64,000 bases of DNA from Serratia fonticola (GTDB lineage: Bacteria > Pseudomonadota > Gammaproteobacteria > Enterobacterales > Enterobacteriaceae), in the NCBI RefSeq assembly GCF_001006005.1, contig NZ_CP011254.1, positions 1,054,001 to 1,118,000 of the forward strand. Reading direction: 5' to 3'. This document shows positions 30,470-40,237 of this stretch, in pieces. The position numbers were made by a program, and so were the translations under genes. The notes under the pieces are model-generated. The model had not been told where the DNA came from. It ran no database searches and saw only the letters and a program-made list of their open reading frames with translations. Numbering within the stretch: position 1 is the stretch's first letter; the number at the start of each line of letters is the position of its first letter.

Positions 30470-31111
30470 TTAGCCCCGAGTCTGCAGGCGCATTTCGCGC
30501 TCGGCTTCGGTCAGAGAGGCCAGGAATGCATCACGCTCGAAGACGCGGGTCATGTAGCCTTTCAGCTCTTTGGAGCCGGCACCGCTCAGTTCGATACCCA
30601 GTTGCGGCAAACGCCACAGCAGCGGGGCCAGGTAGCAGTCTACCAGGCTGAACTCTTCGCTCATGAAATACGGGGTCTGGCCGAAGATTGGCGCAATCGC
30701 CAGCAGCTCTTCGCGCAGTTGACGGCGTGCTGATTCAGCTTCCTGGCCGTTGCTCTGCTCGATTTTGTACATCAGCGTATACCAGTTTCTCTCGATACGC
30801 AGCATCATCAGACGGCTTTCACCACGTGCCACCGGATACACCGGCATCAACGGCGGATGAGGGAAACGCTCATCAAGGTATTCCATGATGATACGGGATT
30901 CATACAGCGTCAGCTCGCGATCGACCAGCGTCGGTACCGTCTGGTATGGGTTGAGGTCGATCAGATCCTGCGGCAGATTATCGGGTTCTACCTGCTCGAT
31001 CTCGACGCTGACGCCTTTTTCCGCCAGTACGATACGTACTTGATGGCTAAAGATGTCGGTCGGGCCAGAGAACAGCGTCATTACCGAACGTTTGTTGGCA
31101 GCGACAGCCAT
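30470..31111 (-). CDS. sspA: Stringent starvation protein A
   Basis: SspA is a glutathione-transferase-fold protein that binds RNA polymerase and lowers H-NS levels in stationary phase. From the ATG at 31111 it is 213 residues (212 in E. coli), starting MAVAANKRSVMTLFSG. The frame opens 12 nt earlier, but this start matches the family and has GGAGG upstream. The N-terminal thioredoxin-like domain and helical C-terminal domain are intact, with the surface motif PHPPLMPVYPVARGESR. It leads the sspAB operon. Confidence 0.96.
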   Translation of the reverse strand: MAVAANKRSVMTLFSGPTDIFSHQVRIVLAEKGVSVEIEQVEPDNLPQDLIDLNPYQTVPTLVDRELTLYESRIIMEYLDERFPHPPLMPVYPVARGESRLMMLRIERNWYTLMYKIEQSNGQEAESARRQLREELLAIAPIFGQTPYFMSEEFSLVDCYLAPLLWRLPQLGIELSGAGSKELKGYMTRVFERDAFLASLTEAEREMRLQTRG

Positions 31112-31499
31112 GAAAACCTCCAAGTTATCTAGAAAATACGGCGAATAGCCAAAATATCCATCACTCCACGAGCCATTGCGTTGTTGCCGCCTGGCTACGA
31201 CGTGAAATTGATTGGGTATCTCAGGCTGCTATCCTGAATAATCGTGACCGCAAGCCCGCAGCTCACAGATAAACCTTAGGTCTGGAAAACGGCCTCGGAG
31301 GTAGACTGACAGCACTGCACGGCGAACAGGCGCAAAAGTGGATGATAGTTTACCAGATTTTGACTGTTTTGTGGTGATTATGCGTCGCTTTATCACCTAA
31401 CAAACTGATTTATATGAAGTTTAATCTTATTGCAGGCATAAAAAAACCCGCCGAAGAGGCGGGTTTTTCGCGTAAATCGTTCTGCCGAAGCAGAAAAAA
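31112..31499. other. sspA upstream region and rpsI downstream region
   Basis: This 388-bp gap holds the sspA promoter and 5' leader (minus strand) and the rpsI terminator at its right end. The stretch 31320-31440 is AT-rich, but I could not fix promoter boxes. No ORF of interest is seen. Confidence 0.5.
31442..31468 (-). terminator. Rho-independent terminator of rplM-rpsI
   Basis: AAAAACCCGCC pairs perfectly with GGCGGGTTTTT around the loop GAAGA, 31 bp after the rpsI stop on the minus strand. A and T flanks make it a strong terminator. Confidence 0.9.
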
Positions 31500-31895
<396 letters not shown>

Positions 31896-31907
31896 CTATA
31901 ATCCCGA

Positions 31908-32360
<453 letters not shown>

Positions 32361-32461
32361 TTACACGTAGGTGTTCACCCAACGCTCGAAAACAGTTGAG
32401 GCTCACACGACCATACAAGTCCAGCAAACCTACCCCTTCGAATAGCCATTGCCGGCACTAT

Positions 32462-32487
32462 ACAAAGTTTTGGGAAAAAAACTTTGT
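32462..32487 (-). promoter_or_regulatory. Hairpin in the rplM mRNA leader
   Basis: ACAAAGTT and AACTTTGT pair perfectly around a 10-nt loop, about 15-40 nt after the predicted rplM transcription start. It is a candidate part of the L13 autoregulatory leader; that role is inference. Confidence 0.5.
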
Positions 32488-32506
32488 TGTAACGTGGGGT
32501 CGCAAG

Positions 32507-32512
32507 ATTATA
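32507..32512 (-). promoter_or_regulatory. Candidate -10 box of the rplM-rpsI promoter
   Basis: On the minus strand a perfect TATAAT occurs 171 bp before the rplM start, with TCGACC 18 bp upstream as a weak -35. This would give a leader of about 160 nt, which suits a self-regulated ribosomal-protein operon. Confidence 0.6.
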
Positions 32513-32604
32513 GAGAAGTCGCTCACAAAGGTCGACCTGTTTTTACCGGGAAAACGGATTTAGCGCTGGGGACCTATTTGGCGACGATAATCGGGGATGA
32601 AACT

Positions 32605-32623
32605 GGGCCTGAAAGCCAGGCCC
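32605..32623 (-). terminator. Candidate terminator of zapE
   Basis: GGGCCTG and CAGGCCC form a perfect 7-bp stem with a 5-nt loop, starting 10 nt after the zapE stop. Only three T residues follow on the minus strand, so it may be a weak terminator. Confidence 0.5.
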
Positions 32624-32632
32624 GAACGCCGT

Positions 32633-33763
32633 TTACGGCAGATGAGGCAGCTTCAGATACTCCTCGCTCTGCATCTCCTGCAGGCGGGACAGGCAACGCT
32701 GAAACTCGAACTTCAGCTGTTCGCCCTGGTAGATCTCGAACATCGAGGCTTCGGCGGCGATCACCAGTTTGACGTGGCGCTCATAGAATTCATCCACCAG
32801 CGCCAGGAAACGGCGGGCGGTGTTTTCCTTCAGCGGCCCCATAATGTGCACATTATACAGCATTACGCTGTGATAGAGGCGTGAAAGCGCGATGTAATCC
32901 AGTTGACTACGCGGCTCTTCACACAGGGTATGAAAATCGATCGCCAATACCCCCTCCACCGCGCGCAAGGTAGGCATTGGCCGGTGATTGATTTGCAGCA
33001 CCGGAGCCTCTTCCCCGGCGTGGCCCGCCAGCTTGAGGAAGATGTGGTCCATCGTGTCCTGCGTTTGCTGATTGAGCGGGGTCAGATACAGATGGGCCTG
33101 CGTCAGGGTACGTAACCGGTAATCAATGCCCGCATCCACGTTCATCACGTCGCAATACTCGTTGATCAAATCGATCGCCGGTAGAAAGCGTGCGCGTTGC
33201 AACCCGTTACGATACAGGTTGTCCGGAATAATGTTAGAGGTAGCCACCAGAGTAATACCGCGAGCGAACAGCGCCTGCAACAACGTTGCCAGCAGCATGG
33301 CGTCGGTGATGTCGGAGACAAAGAACTCGTCAAAACACAGCACGTCCGTTTGCGCCTTGAAACCGTCCGCAACGATCTCCAGCGGGTTTTCCTGCCCTTG
33401 CAGCTCCGTCAGCTCTTCGTGCACCCGCAGCATAAAGCGGTGAAAGTGCAGCCGCAGCTTGCGATCGCCGGGCAGGCTGTGGAAAAACAGGTCCATCAAC
33501 CAGGTTTTACCCCGGCCAACGCCGCCCCACATATACAGCCCCTGTACCGGCCGCTGCGTGGTGGCTTCCTCACTCTTACCTAACCAGCGGCTAAGCAGGT
33601 TACGGCGCTTGCCAGCGTTAGCGGCGGCAGGAGCCGGGAGCTGCTGCAACGCCAGATAAATCTGATCCAACTGCGTAACGGCCTGGCGCTGAACCGCATC
33701 GGCCTGATATTCCCCCGCATCCAGCGCCTGCTGGTAGCGTGATAACGGTGACTGTGCCTGCAT
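32633..33763 (-). CDS. zapE: Cell-division ATPase ZapE (AFG1-like)
   Basis: ZapE is a Z-ring-associated ATPase of the AFG1/LACE1 family that destabilises FtsZ polymers, important under low oxygen and at high temperature. The product is 376 residues (375 in E. coli). Walker A GGVGRGKT is at residues 80-87 and Walker B is in VLCFDEFFV. A GATSNIIP-like segment (LVATSNIIPDNLY) follows as sensor region. It is divergent from zapG across 230 bp. Confidence 0.94.
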   Translation of the reverse strand: MQAQSPLSRYQQALDAGEYQADAVQRQAVTQLDQIYLALQQLPAPAAANAGKRRNLLSRWLGKSEEATTQRPVQGLYMWGGVGRGKTWLMDLFFHSLPGDRKLRLHFHRFMLRVHEELTELQGQENPLEIVADGFKAQTDVLCFDEFFVSDITDAMLLATLLQALFARGITLVATSNIIPDNLYRNGLQRARFLPAIDLINEYCDVMNVDAGIDYRLRTLTQAHLYLTPLNQQTQDTMDHIFLKLAGHAGEEAPVLQINHRPMPTLRAVEGVLAIDFHTLCEEPRSQLDYIALSRLYHSVMLYNVHIMGPLKENTARRFLALVDEFYERHVKLVIAAEASMFEIYQGEQLKFEFQRCLSRLQEMQSEEYLKLPHLP

Positions 33764-33993
33764 GTATTCGCAATCCCTAACAACGCTGAGAATTTATTTA
33801 TCCAATTTTCGCGGCGGATGGCAGCCGCTTCGCACCCTGATCGCCACATTTATCGGCGTTGTGCCCCAAGAAAACCCCTGCAAACTGCAGGTATTGGCTT
33901 ATCAGGATTCCACTCGGACAAGGTTAACGGTTATAGTGGATATTATTAAGTGAAAAATCCCTGCGGAACAACGAAGTCAAAATAGGAGTCATC

Positions 33994-34392
33994 ATGACCT
34001 GGGAGTATGCGCTGATTGGTTTGGTGGTCGGTATCGTGATCGGTGCGGTAGCGATGCGTTTTGGTAACAGTAAATTACGTCAGCAGCAGGTGCTGCAAAA
34101 CGAACTGGATAAAAGCAAAACCGAGCTTGAAGAGTACCGTCAGGAGTTGGTTGGCCATTTTGCCCGCAGTGCCGAACTGTTGGATAACATGGCGCGCGAC
34201 TATCGCCAGCTGTATCAACATATGGCGAAAAGCTCCAATAACCTGCTGCCGGATCTGCCGATGCAGGACAACCCGTTCCGCTACCGTCTGTCCGAATCGG
34301 AAGCGGATAACGATCAGGCTCCGGTGGAGATGCCTCGTGACTACTCCGAAGGGGCATCTGGCCTGCTGCGCGGCGCACCACGCAGCAATTAA
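33994..34392 (+). CDS. zapG: Inner-membrane division/envelope protein ZapG (YhcB)
   Basis: ZapG (YhcB, DUF1043) is a membrane-anchored coiled-coil protein linked to cell division and envelope biogenesis. The product is 132 residues. One N-terminal membrane segment (about residues 4-21, YALIGLVVGIVIGAVAM) is followed by a heptad-like helical region. A disordered acidic and proline-containing tail ends the protein. AGGAG lies 6 nt before the start. It lies upstream of degQ and divergent from zapE, the conserved order. Confidence 0.93.
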   Translation: MTWEYALIGLVVGIVIGAVAMRFGNSKLRQQQVLQNELDKSKTELEEYRQELVGHFARSAELLDNMARDYRQLYQHMAKSSNNLLPDLPMQDNPFRYRLSESEADNDQAPVEMPRDYSEGASGLLRGAPRSN

Positions 34393-34407
34393 TTCCCCGT
34401 TATACTG

Positions 34408-34430
34408 ACCCGTGGGGAAAACCCACGGGT
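34408..34430 (+). terminator. Terminator after zapG
   Basis: ACCCGTGGG pairs perfectly with CCCACGGGT around the loop GAAAA, 15 bp after the zapG stop. The following sequence TGTTCACTTT is only moderately T-rich. Confidence 0.7.
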
Positions 34431-34591
34431 TGTTCACTTTGTTCGTCCCTAATTCCCCGCCCTGACTATGCTTACTCTAGACGATTAAGTGAACTTTTCG
34501 CGTAAATTCATTGTCCTAGACTTCACAAATGGTATTGCTATGGCAGTATCGTAAAAAATTTCACCGGCAGATTTTGAGAGAGCTATAACCA

Positions 34592-35965
34592 ATGAAGAAA
34601 AGATCTTTAATTCTTAGTGCATTAGCAATGAGCATTAGCCTGGCATTTGCCTCCCTCCCGGCAGCCAACGCAGCCATGCCTGCCGCCGTTGCTGGTGAGT
34701 CACTGCCAAGCCTGGCGCCGATGCTGGAAAAAGTGCTGCCCGCCGTCGTTAGCGTGCGTGTAGAAGGCACTCAGGTACAACGCCAGCCACAGCTGCCAGA
34801 GCAGTTTAAGTTCTTCTTTGGCCCGAACATGCCTACACCGAAGGAAAGCACTCGCCCGTTTGAGGGGCTGGGTTCCGGTGTGATTATCGACGCGGCGAAG
34901 GGTTACATCCTCACCAACAATCACGTCATCAACAACGCCGACAAGATCAGCGTACAGCTCAATGATGGCCGCGAATATGACGCCAAGCTGATTGGTCGCG
35001 ACGAACAGTCTGACATTGCCCTGCTGCAGGTCAGCGATGTCAAAAACCTGACGGCGGTAAAAATCGCCGACTCCGACAAACTGCGTGTTGGTGACTTCGC
35101 CGTAGCCGTCGGTAACCCGTTCGGCCTTGGTCAGACGGCAACCTCCGGCATCATCTCCGCACTGGGCCGAAGCGGCCTGAGCCTGGAAGGGCTGGAAAAC
35201 TTCATCCAGACCGATGCCTCCATCAACCGTGGCAACTCCGGCGGCGCGCTGGTGAACCTGAACGGTGAGCTGATCGGTATCAACACCGCAATCCTGGCTC
35301 CGGGTGGCGGCAACATCGGTATCGGCTTCGCCATTCCAAGTAACATGGCACAGAACCTGAGCAAGCAGTTGATTGAGTTTGGCGAAGTGAAGCGCGGCCT
35401 GCTGGGCATTAAAGGCAGTGAAATGACCGCCGATATGGCGAAAGCATTCAATACGGATGCCCAACGCGGAGCCTTTATCAGTGAAGTAATGCCAAAATCC
35501 GCCGCAGCCAAAGCCGGGATCAAAGCCGGCGACATTTTGGTCTCCCTGGATGGCAAGCCTATCAGCAGCTTTGCCGAGCTGCGTGCCAAAGTGGGCACCA
35601 CCGCACCGGGCACTACCGTTAAAATAGGCCTGCTGCGTGAAGGCAAACCCATGGAGGTTGCCGTCACCCTGGATAACAGCGAAAGCGTATCAACCAATGC
35701 CGAAACGCTGTCGCCTGCGCTGCAAGGTGCCTCCCTCACCAACGGTGCGCTGCCAAATGGTGATAAAGGCGTGAAGATCGACAAGGTGGATAAAGGCACT
35801 CCGGCGGCGCAGTTTGGCCTGCAGAAAGGAGATGTGATCATCGGCGTCAACCGTCAGCGCGTTGAAAACATCAACGCACTGCGTAAACTGCTTGAGGCTA
35901 AACCGGCGGTGATGGCGTTGAACATCGTACGTGGCGACGAAAACATTTATCTGTTGCTGCGTTAA
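34592..35965 (+). CDS. degQ: Periplasmic serine protease DegQ
   Basis: DegQ is a periplasmic HtrA-family protease and chaperone for misfolded envelope proteins. The product is 457 residues (455 in E. coli). A signal peptide ends near residue 27 (LPAANA). The catalytic triad is visible as His111 (TNNHVIN), Asp141 (QSDIALL) and Ser216 (RGNSGGAL). Two PDZ domains follow, from about residues 260 and 375. It is 89 bp upstream of degS in the same orientation. A short FGPNMPTP region represents the LA loop, as in DegQ rather than DegP. Confidence 0.96.
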   Translation: MKKRSLILSALAMSISLAFASLPAANAAMPAAVAGESLPSLAPMLEKVLPAVVSVRVEGTQVQRQPQLPEQFKFFFGPNMPTPKESTRPFEGLGSGVIIDAAKGYILTNNHVINNADKISVQLNDGREYDAKLIGRDEQSDIALLQVSDVKNLTAVKIADSDKLRVGDFAVAVGNPFGLGQTATSGIISALGRSGLSLEGLENFIQTDASINRGNSGGALVNLNGELIGINTAILAPGGGNIGIGFAIPSNMAQNLSKQLIEFGEVKRGLLGIKGSEMTADMAKAFNTDAQRGAFISEVMPKSAAAKAGIKAGDILVSLDGKPISSFAELRAKVGTTAPGTTVKIGLLREGKPMEVAVTLDNSESVSTNAETLSPALQGASLTNGALPNGDKGVKIDKVDKGTPAAQFGLQKGDVIIGVNRQRVENINALRKLLEAKPAVMALNIVRGDENIYLLLR

Positions 35966-36054
35966 TTTGTTGCGAAACCGGGCGCGCCAGCATACTGCGC
36001 CCGGTTAACTCGTGCTATCCTCCGTTCATCTTCCCCAACACTAACTAAAACTCT

Positions 36055-37113
36055 ATGTTTGCTAAGCTCTTGCGTTCTATTGTTATTGGTTTGGTCGTTG
36101 CCGGTATACTGCTGGCCGCCCTGCCCGTATTGCGTTCCGCCAATAACATATTCGCCAGCAAATCTGAGAATACCAGCGATCAAACGCCGGCCAGCTATAA
36201 CACCGGCGTGCGCCGGGCTGCCCCTGCCGTCGTCAACATCTACAACCGCAACATCAGCGGCGCGACCAACGTGCTCTCTTTAGGTTCCGGTGTGATCATG
36301 AACGATCGCGGCTACATCATTACCAACCGCCACGTGATCAAAGACGCACAGCAGATCACCGCCGTACTGCAAGATGGCCGCCGCTATGAGGCGTTATTGG
36401 TCGGCTCCGATAGCCTGACAGACCTGGCCGTGCTGAAAATCGATCCGGGCAACTTACCAGTGATCCCAATCAATACCGCACGCCCCGCTCGCATCGGTGA
36501 TGTGGCGCTGGCGATCGGTAACCCGTACAACCTTGGGCAAACCGTTACCCAGGGTATTATCAGCGCCACCGGGCGTATCAGCCTGAGCACCACCGGGCGA
36601 CAAACCTTCCTGCAAACCGATGCTTCAATCAACCGGGGTAACTCCGGCGGTGCGCTGGTTAACTCCCTGGGTGAGCTGATGGGCATCAACACGCTGACCT
36701 ACGACAAGATCACCGATGGCGAAACACCAGAGGGATTAGGCTTTGCCATCCCGGTAGAGCTGGCAACCAAGATCATGGATAAGCTGATCCGTGATGGCCG
36801 GGTGATCCGCGGCTACTTTGGTATTCAGGGCAAAGAGATTATCCCGGTGCGCACCTCGACGACCGGCATCGATCGCCTGCAGGGGATCATCGTGACCGAA
36901 ATTACCCCTAACGGCCCGGCCGCCAATGCGGGGTTCCGTATTAATGACATCATCATTAACGTCGATAACAAACCGGCGGTGTCGGTATTGGAGACGATGG
37001 ATCAGGTGGCGGAGATCCGCCCTGGGACGGAGATCCCGGTGGTAGTGCTGCGCGATGGGCAACGCATTACGCTGCATATGGCGGTGGGGGAATTCCCGGA
37101 GGATAATAACTAA
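36055..37113 (+). CDS. degS: Site-1 protease DegS of the sigma-E stress pathway
   Basis: DegS is a membrane-anchored HtrA protease that senses unfolded porins and makes the first cut in the anti-sigma factor RseA. The product is 352 residues (355 in E. coli). One N-terminal membrane anchor (about residues 8-27) is followed by the protease domain with His93, Asp123 and Ser197 (NRGNSGGAL), and one C-terminal PDZ domain. It is the last core gene before the accessory block. Confidence 0.96.
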   Translation: MFAKLLRSIVIGLVVAGILLAALPVLRSANNIFASKSENTSDQTPASYNTGVRRAAPAVVNIYNRNISGATNVLSLGSGVIMNDRGYIITNRHVIKDAQQITAVLQDGRRYEALLVGSDSLTDLAVLKIDPGNLPVIPINTARPARIGDVALAIGNPYNLGQTVTQGIISATGRISLSTTGRQTFLQTDASINRGNSGGALVNSLGELMGINTLTYDKITDGETPEGLGFAIPVELATKIMDKLIRDGRVIRGYFGIQGKEIIPVRTSTTGIDRLQGIIVTEITPNGPAANAGFRINDIIINVDNKPAVSVLETMDQVAEIRPGTEIPVVVLRDGQRITLHMAVGEFPEDNN

Positions 37114-37219
37114 CAGCAGGGATCACCCGAGCAAGACGGTGGTTTATTACTCGTTCTTAACGGCTGCGTCTAATGGCGCAACAGGTGAAGCGGTATTAAA
37201 CGCAGTTATGATATAGAAC

Positions 37220-37618
37220 TCAGCATCGCTCAGATTGTGCCCAAGATAAAAAATGCTGCTTTTGCTCTGCCGGGGACACTATATCTTCATCGTCAAAATT
37301 GAAAATAGGAACTATATCCTCTGATGTCGCGTGCTTGCCCTCATGGAATTCATAGGCAATCAACCCGCCAGACATATCTCTGCACATACTGGAAGGATAG
37401 ACATTACGTTTAGCACCTTTGCACATAAACACAACATCAGAAAAATGATTTCTTATTTCGCAAAAACAAGAAAACACATCACTACTGATCGCTTCATACT
37501 CGGTTTGGTCTTTAAAGACTACTTTTAAAGACCAGTCTTTTCCTCTGCTATAATAAATATCTGCCGTTTGCATGATGCCAGAGCGATTGATAGATATAAC
37601 TTTATGCTCGCAATCCAT
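37220..37618 (-). CDS. Small orphan protein at the end of the Rhs block
   Basis: I do not recognise this 132-residue protein. It has no signal peptide or membrane segment and is mildly acidic toward the C-terminus (FNFDDEDIVSP). Cysteines are scattered through it. The gene is AT-rich relative to degS and murA. Downstream ends of rhs clusters often hold displaced immunity genes, and its size and cytoplasmic nature would fit that, but no sequence evidence shows it. It is 105 bp upstream of nothing on its strand: the convergent degS ends just before it. Confidence 0.6.
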   Translation of the reverse strand: MDCEHKVISINRSGIMQTADIYYSRGKDWSLKVVFKDQTEYEAISSDVFSCFCEIRNHFSDVVFMCKGAKRNVYPSSMCRDMSGGLIAYEFHEGKHATSEDIVPIFNFDDEDIVSPAEQKQHFLSWAQSERC

Positions 37619-37723
37619 TGTTTAGTCACCTAATGTTTCTTTTCGTTTGGAAATCAGAGCCAACTAATCATCTTGAGCGAAAAATCAATGGATTAGTCGC
37701 TCAAAATAAAATCAACTAGATAT

Positions 37724-38395
37724 TTAACTCGGTGCCCGACCATAAACCCAAGCACTACCTTTTAAATGGAAATGCATTCTGTCCACGTCAATAATCTCAG
37801 CTTTCTGCTGTTTTGTTGCTTGCTTTGATATTTGACCTTTGCAAATAATGTTTCCATTATAAGAGTCGAGTTCACAGTTGGGCTGAATGGAGATGAGCTT
37901 AAGCAAGCCAGTTTGTACCAGCTTGGCGCCTTCATCGTCGCTATTTTCAGCAGATTGAATTATCGCTTTTTGGGCCTGCTCCAGAGTTGGGGACGGAACA
38001 GCCGGCATCGTTACTTCTTTATCAAAAATCTTTACCATGAAAGGCGCTTCCCACCGTTTGCTTTGGTACTCCAGTGGCACATTGATATAACCTATCTTTC
38101 CCATGCCACGGTCCATTTCGATGATGCAACTTACGCTCTGCTCACTTTCGATTACACAGCCAGGAACGCTTAACACATCCGAAGAGCGTATCGATTTGAT
38201 GGATGATCTTTGTATCAGAAATTGATTTCTTTCCTCTCGATTGCCAGACGTGGGTTCCACTAATTCTATCGAATCCAGTGCACGCTCGATGGCGGTTTTA
38301 ACATCTTGAGGCTGAGGCAGAGAAGGGGTTGCACTCGCCATAAATGGCACGACCATCAGAGAGCAAAACGCAAGAGTGTGGCGGAAAATTTTCAT
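37724..38395 (-). CDS. Exported four-cysteine protein, paralogue of the neighbouring Sel1 protein
   Basis: This 223-residue protein has a signal peptide ending near residue 22 (FMASA) and then one domain of about 195 residues. That domain is clearly homologous to residues 217-400 of the Sel1 protein at 38604-39827. Shared blocks are TPSLP.P, VPGCV.ES, NVPLEY/QLPLEY with WEAP, VPSPT.EQAQ, GLLKL.SI and FHLKGS.W.YG. Cysteines 80, 90, 174 and 185 align with cysteines of the partner. I chose the ATG at 38395 because AGGA is about 11 nt upstream; another ATG at 38407 has no spacing. Function unknown; periplasmic location is inferred. Confidence 0.75.
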   Translation of the reverse strand: MKIFRHTLAFCSLMVVPFMASATPSLPQPQDVKTAIERALDSIELVEPTSGNREERNQFLIQRSSIKSIRSSDVLSVPGCVIESEQSVSCIIEMDRGMGKIGYINVPLEYQSKRWEAPFMVKIFDKEVTMPAVPSPTLEQAQKAIIQSAENSDDEGAKLVQTGLLKLISIQPNCELDSYNGNIICKGQISKQATKQQKAEIIDVDRMHFHLKGSAWVYGRAPS

Positions 38396-38407
38396 ACTTT
38401 GTATCAT

Positions 38408-38603
38408 CCTAATTGATAATTACAACAATAAAATTCACATCATGAATTATTGCTTACCTTCCAATATTACAAACATAACTTTCTAAGTTGAAACATATCA
38501 TAAATAATGTTACTTGCAATAACTCAGCTAACGTAAATTAAGTAAAATCGCCTAGACACCATGGTACCAAAGCGCATTCACACAGTATTTATCAATTTTA
38601 GCA
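38408..38603. other. AT-rich gap between the two paralogues
   Basis: This 196-bp AT-rich stretch holds only the upstream region of the 223-residue gene on the minus strand. I see no terminator or further gene. A 70-codon plus-strand ORF starting at 38561 is antisense to the Sel1 gene and not credible. Confidence 0.4.
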
Positions 38604-39827
38604 CTATCCCTCTGTGTTCTCCAATGGACCATATTGCCACTCACTACCTTTTAGGTGAAAATCCAAGTCCCAATCATGAATTCCTTCCTGCTGATTATTC
38701 TTATCACACTTTGACACTTGTGTACTGCATTTCACCGTTCCGTAATCCTCATTCAATTTACATTCCTGTTTGATTGATACAAGTTTTAGCAGGCCAGAGG
38801 TTATAAGTTCGCTCGTTTCATCCGTCTTATTTTTCGCAAATGTTTCAAGCGCCTGTTGTGCTTGCTCAACTGTTGGAGATGGCACGGAAGGATTGGCTAC
38901 ATTTTCTTGCCCAACCTTTTCCAAAATAGGAGCCTCCCAGTGGCTATATCGATACTCCAATGGAAGTTGCATATACATCACATTATTCATGCCAAAATCC
39001 AGTTGCACAATGCAATTTACTTTTCGCTTGCTTTCATAAACACACCCAGGAACATTGATCACATCGGCAGCGCGCAATTTACTTATAATCAACAGTTTCG
39101 CATCGAAGGTCTCAATGTCAATGAAATCCACTGCTCGCTGAATGGCCGCCTTTACCTCAGTAGGTTTAGGCAGGGATGGAGTAATCGACATATCCTCCTT
39201 CGCTTTTATTTCTTCAAGCGCTTTTTTTGCTGAAATATAACCTTGATTGGCTGCCTTACGAAGCCAGAATACAGCCGTAGCTTCATCTTTCTCCACGCCG
39301 TCACCATTGGCATATTTGTAACCTAAGGCATATTGAGCTTTATCAAATTTTTGATTAGCTGCTTTATGGAACCAAGCCATCGCCTGAACATGATCCTTTG
39401 CGATACCTCTGCCAGTAGCGTACATTACGCCGAGGCTATATTGGGCATCAGCCAAACCCTGGTCTGCCGCTTTGCGGTACCAAACCACTGCCTGCGCAAG
39501 ATCCTCTGCAATGCCCGCACCATAATCATACATTACTCCCAGGTTAAATTGGGCATAAGAAAAACCTTGTTCTGCCGCTTTGCGATACCACTCTATCGCC
39601 TGTACATCGTCTTTTGCTACGCCATAACCGTTGCTATACATAGTGCCCAAACTGTGCTGTGCATACGCATCACCTTGTTGCGCCAAAGGCTGAAATTGTT
39701 TTAATGCTTCAGCGTAGTTGCCATTGCCATAAGCTTTTCGCCCTTCTTCATAACTTGCCAAAGCACTGGTAGACCACCATAGGAAGATAATCCCCAGAAT
39801 AAAAAACTGACGTACAGTCAAAAACAT
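38604..39827 (-). CDS. Exported Sel1-repeat protein fused to a four-cysteine domain
   Basis: From the ATG at 39827 (GAGGG 5 nt upstream) this is a 407-residue protein. The frame is open to 39944, but that part lacks a ribosome site and would hide the signal peptide (MFLTVRQFFILGIIFLWWS, ending near ALA at residue 24). Four Sel1-like repeats of 36 residues occupy about residues 52-195 (pattern AQ..LG.MY..G.G...D..QA..WYRKAA). A C-terminal domain (217-400) is shared with the next gene, with Cys 262, 272, 356 and 367. Sel1 proteins beside type VI effectors can be periplasmic immunity proteins; that role is inference here. Confidence 0.82.
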   Translation of the reverse strand: MFLTVRQFFILGIIFLWWSTSALASYEEGRKAYGNGNYAEALKQFQPLAQQGDAYAQHSLGTMYSNGYGVAKDDVQAIEWYRKAAEQGFSYAQFNLGVMYDYGAGIAEDLAQAVVWYRKAADQGLADAQYSLGVMYATGRGIAKDHVQAMAWFHKAANQKFDKAQYALGYKYANGDGVEKDEATAVFWLRKAANQGYISAKKALEEIKAKEDMSITPSLPKPTEVKAAIQRAVDFIDIETFDAKLLIISKLRAADVINVPGCVYESKRKVNCIVQLDFGMNNVMYMQLPLEYRYSHWEAPILEKVGQENVANPSVPSPTVEQAQQALETFAKNKTDETSELITSGLLKLVSIKQECKLNEDYGTVKCSTQVSKCDKNNQQEGIHDWDLDFHLKGSEWQYGPLENTEG

Positions 39828-39889
39828 GTTATCCCTCACAATTATAATTTCAGAACTTGATGATTTAAAACCTCTACACCCTGAAATTT

Positions 39890-40234
39890 TTAACCAGCCT
39901 TGTAACGTGGATCTTTTCGGAGTATTTCTAGCAACTCTCCCCACTTAGCCATGATTCCAGCAATAAGATTGGGTGCCATGCCACCTGCATGTTCGCTGTC
40001 AGGGAAACTATTCATAGCAGCTTTACATTTTTGATAAAAATAGTTGTAACAACACTCGTCTAATTCTTCGAGAGTTACTCCCCCCATACCAACATCATAA
40101 CCTTCATATATTTCACGTAAACATTCTTCATGGTTAGAGTCAAATAAACTCCTTGTCCCTTCTAGAATACAATAGGATGCCCCTGAATGAATTCCAATAT
40201 TTAGACTTTCACTTATATAAAAAAAGGTACTCAT
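39890..40234 (-). CDS. Putative immunity protein for the Rhs toxin tip
   Basis: This 114-residue, acidic, cytoplasmic protein has no recognised domain. It starts 3 nt after the stop of the large Rhs gene, the position where the cognate immunity gene is found in rhs and CDI loci. Its AT-rich composition matches the variable tip of the Rhs gene rather than the core. It has a cysteine pair (DECCYNYF) near the middle. The immunity role is inferred from position only. Confidence 0.7.
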   Translation of the reverse strand: MSTFFYISESLNIGIHSGASYCILEGTRSLFDSNHEECLREIYEGYDVGMGGVTLEELDECCYNYFYQKCKAAMNSFPDSEHAGGMAPNLIAGIMAKWGELLEILRKDPRYKAG

Positions 40235-40237
40235 AGT

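Noticed and set aside
39230..39690. Near-108-bp periodicity considered as a DNA tandem repeat
   Set aside because: It is explained by four 36-residue Sel1 repeats in the coding sequence.
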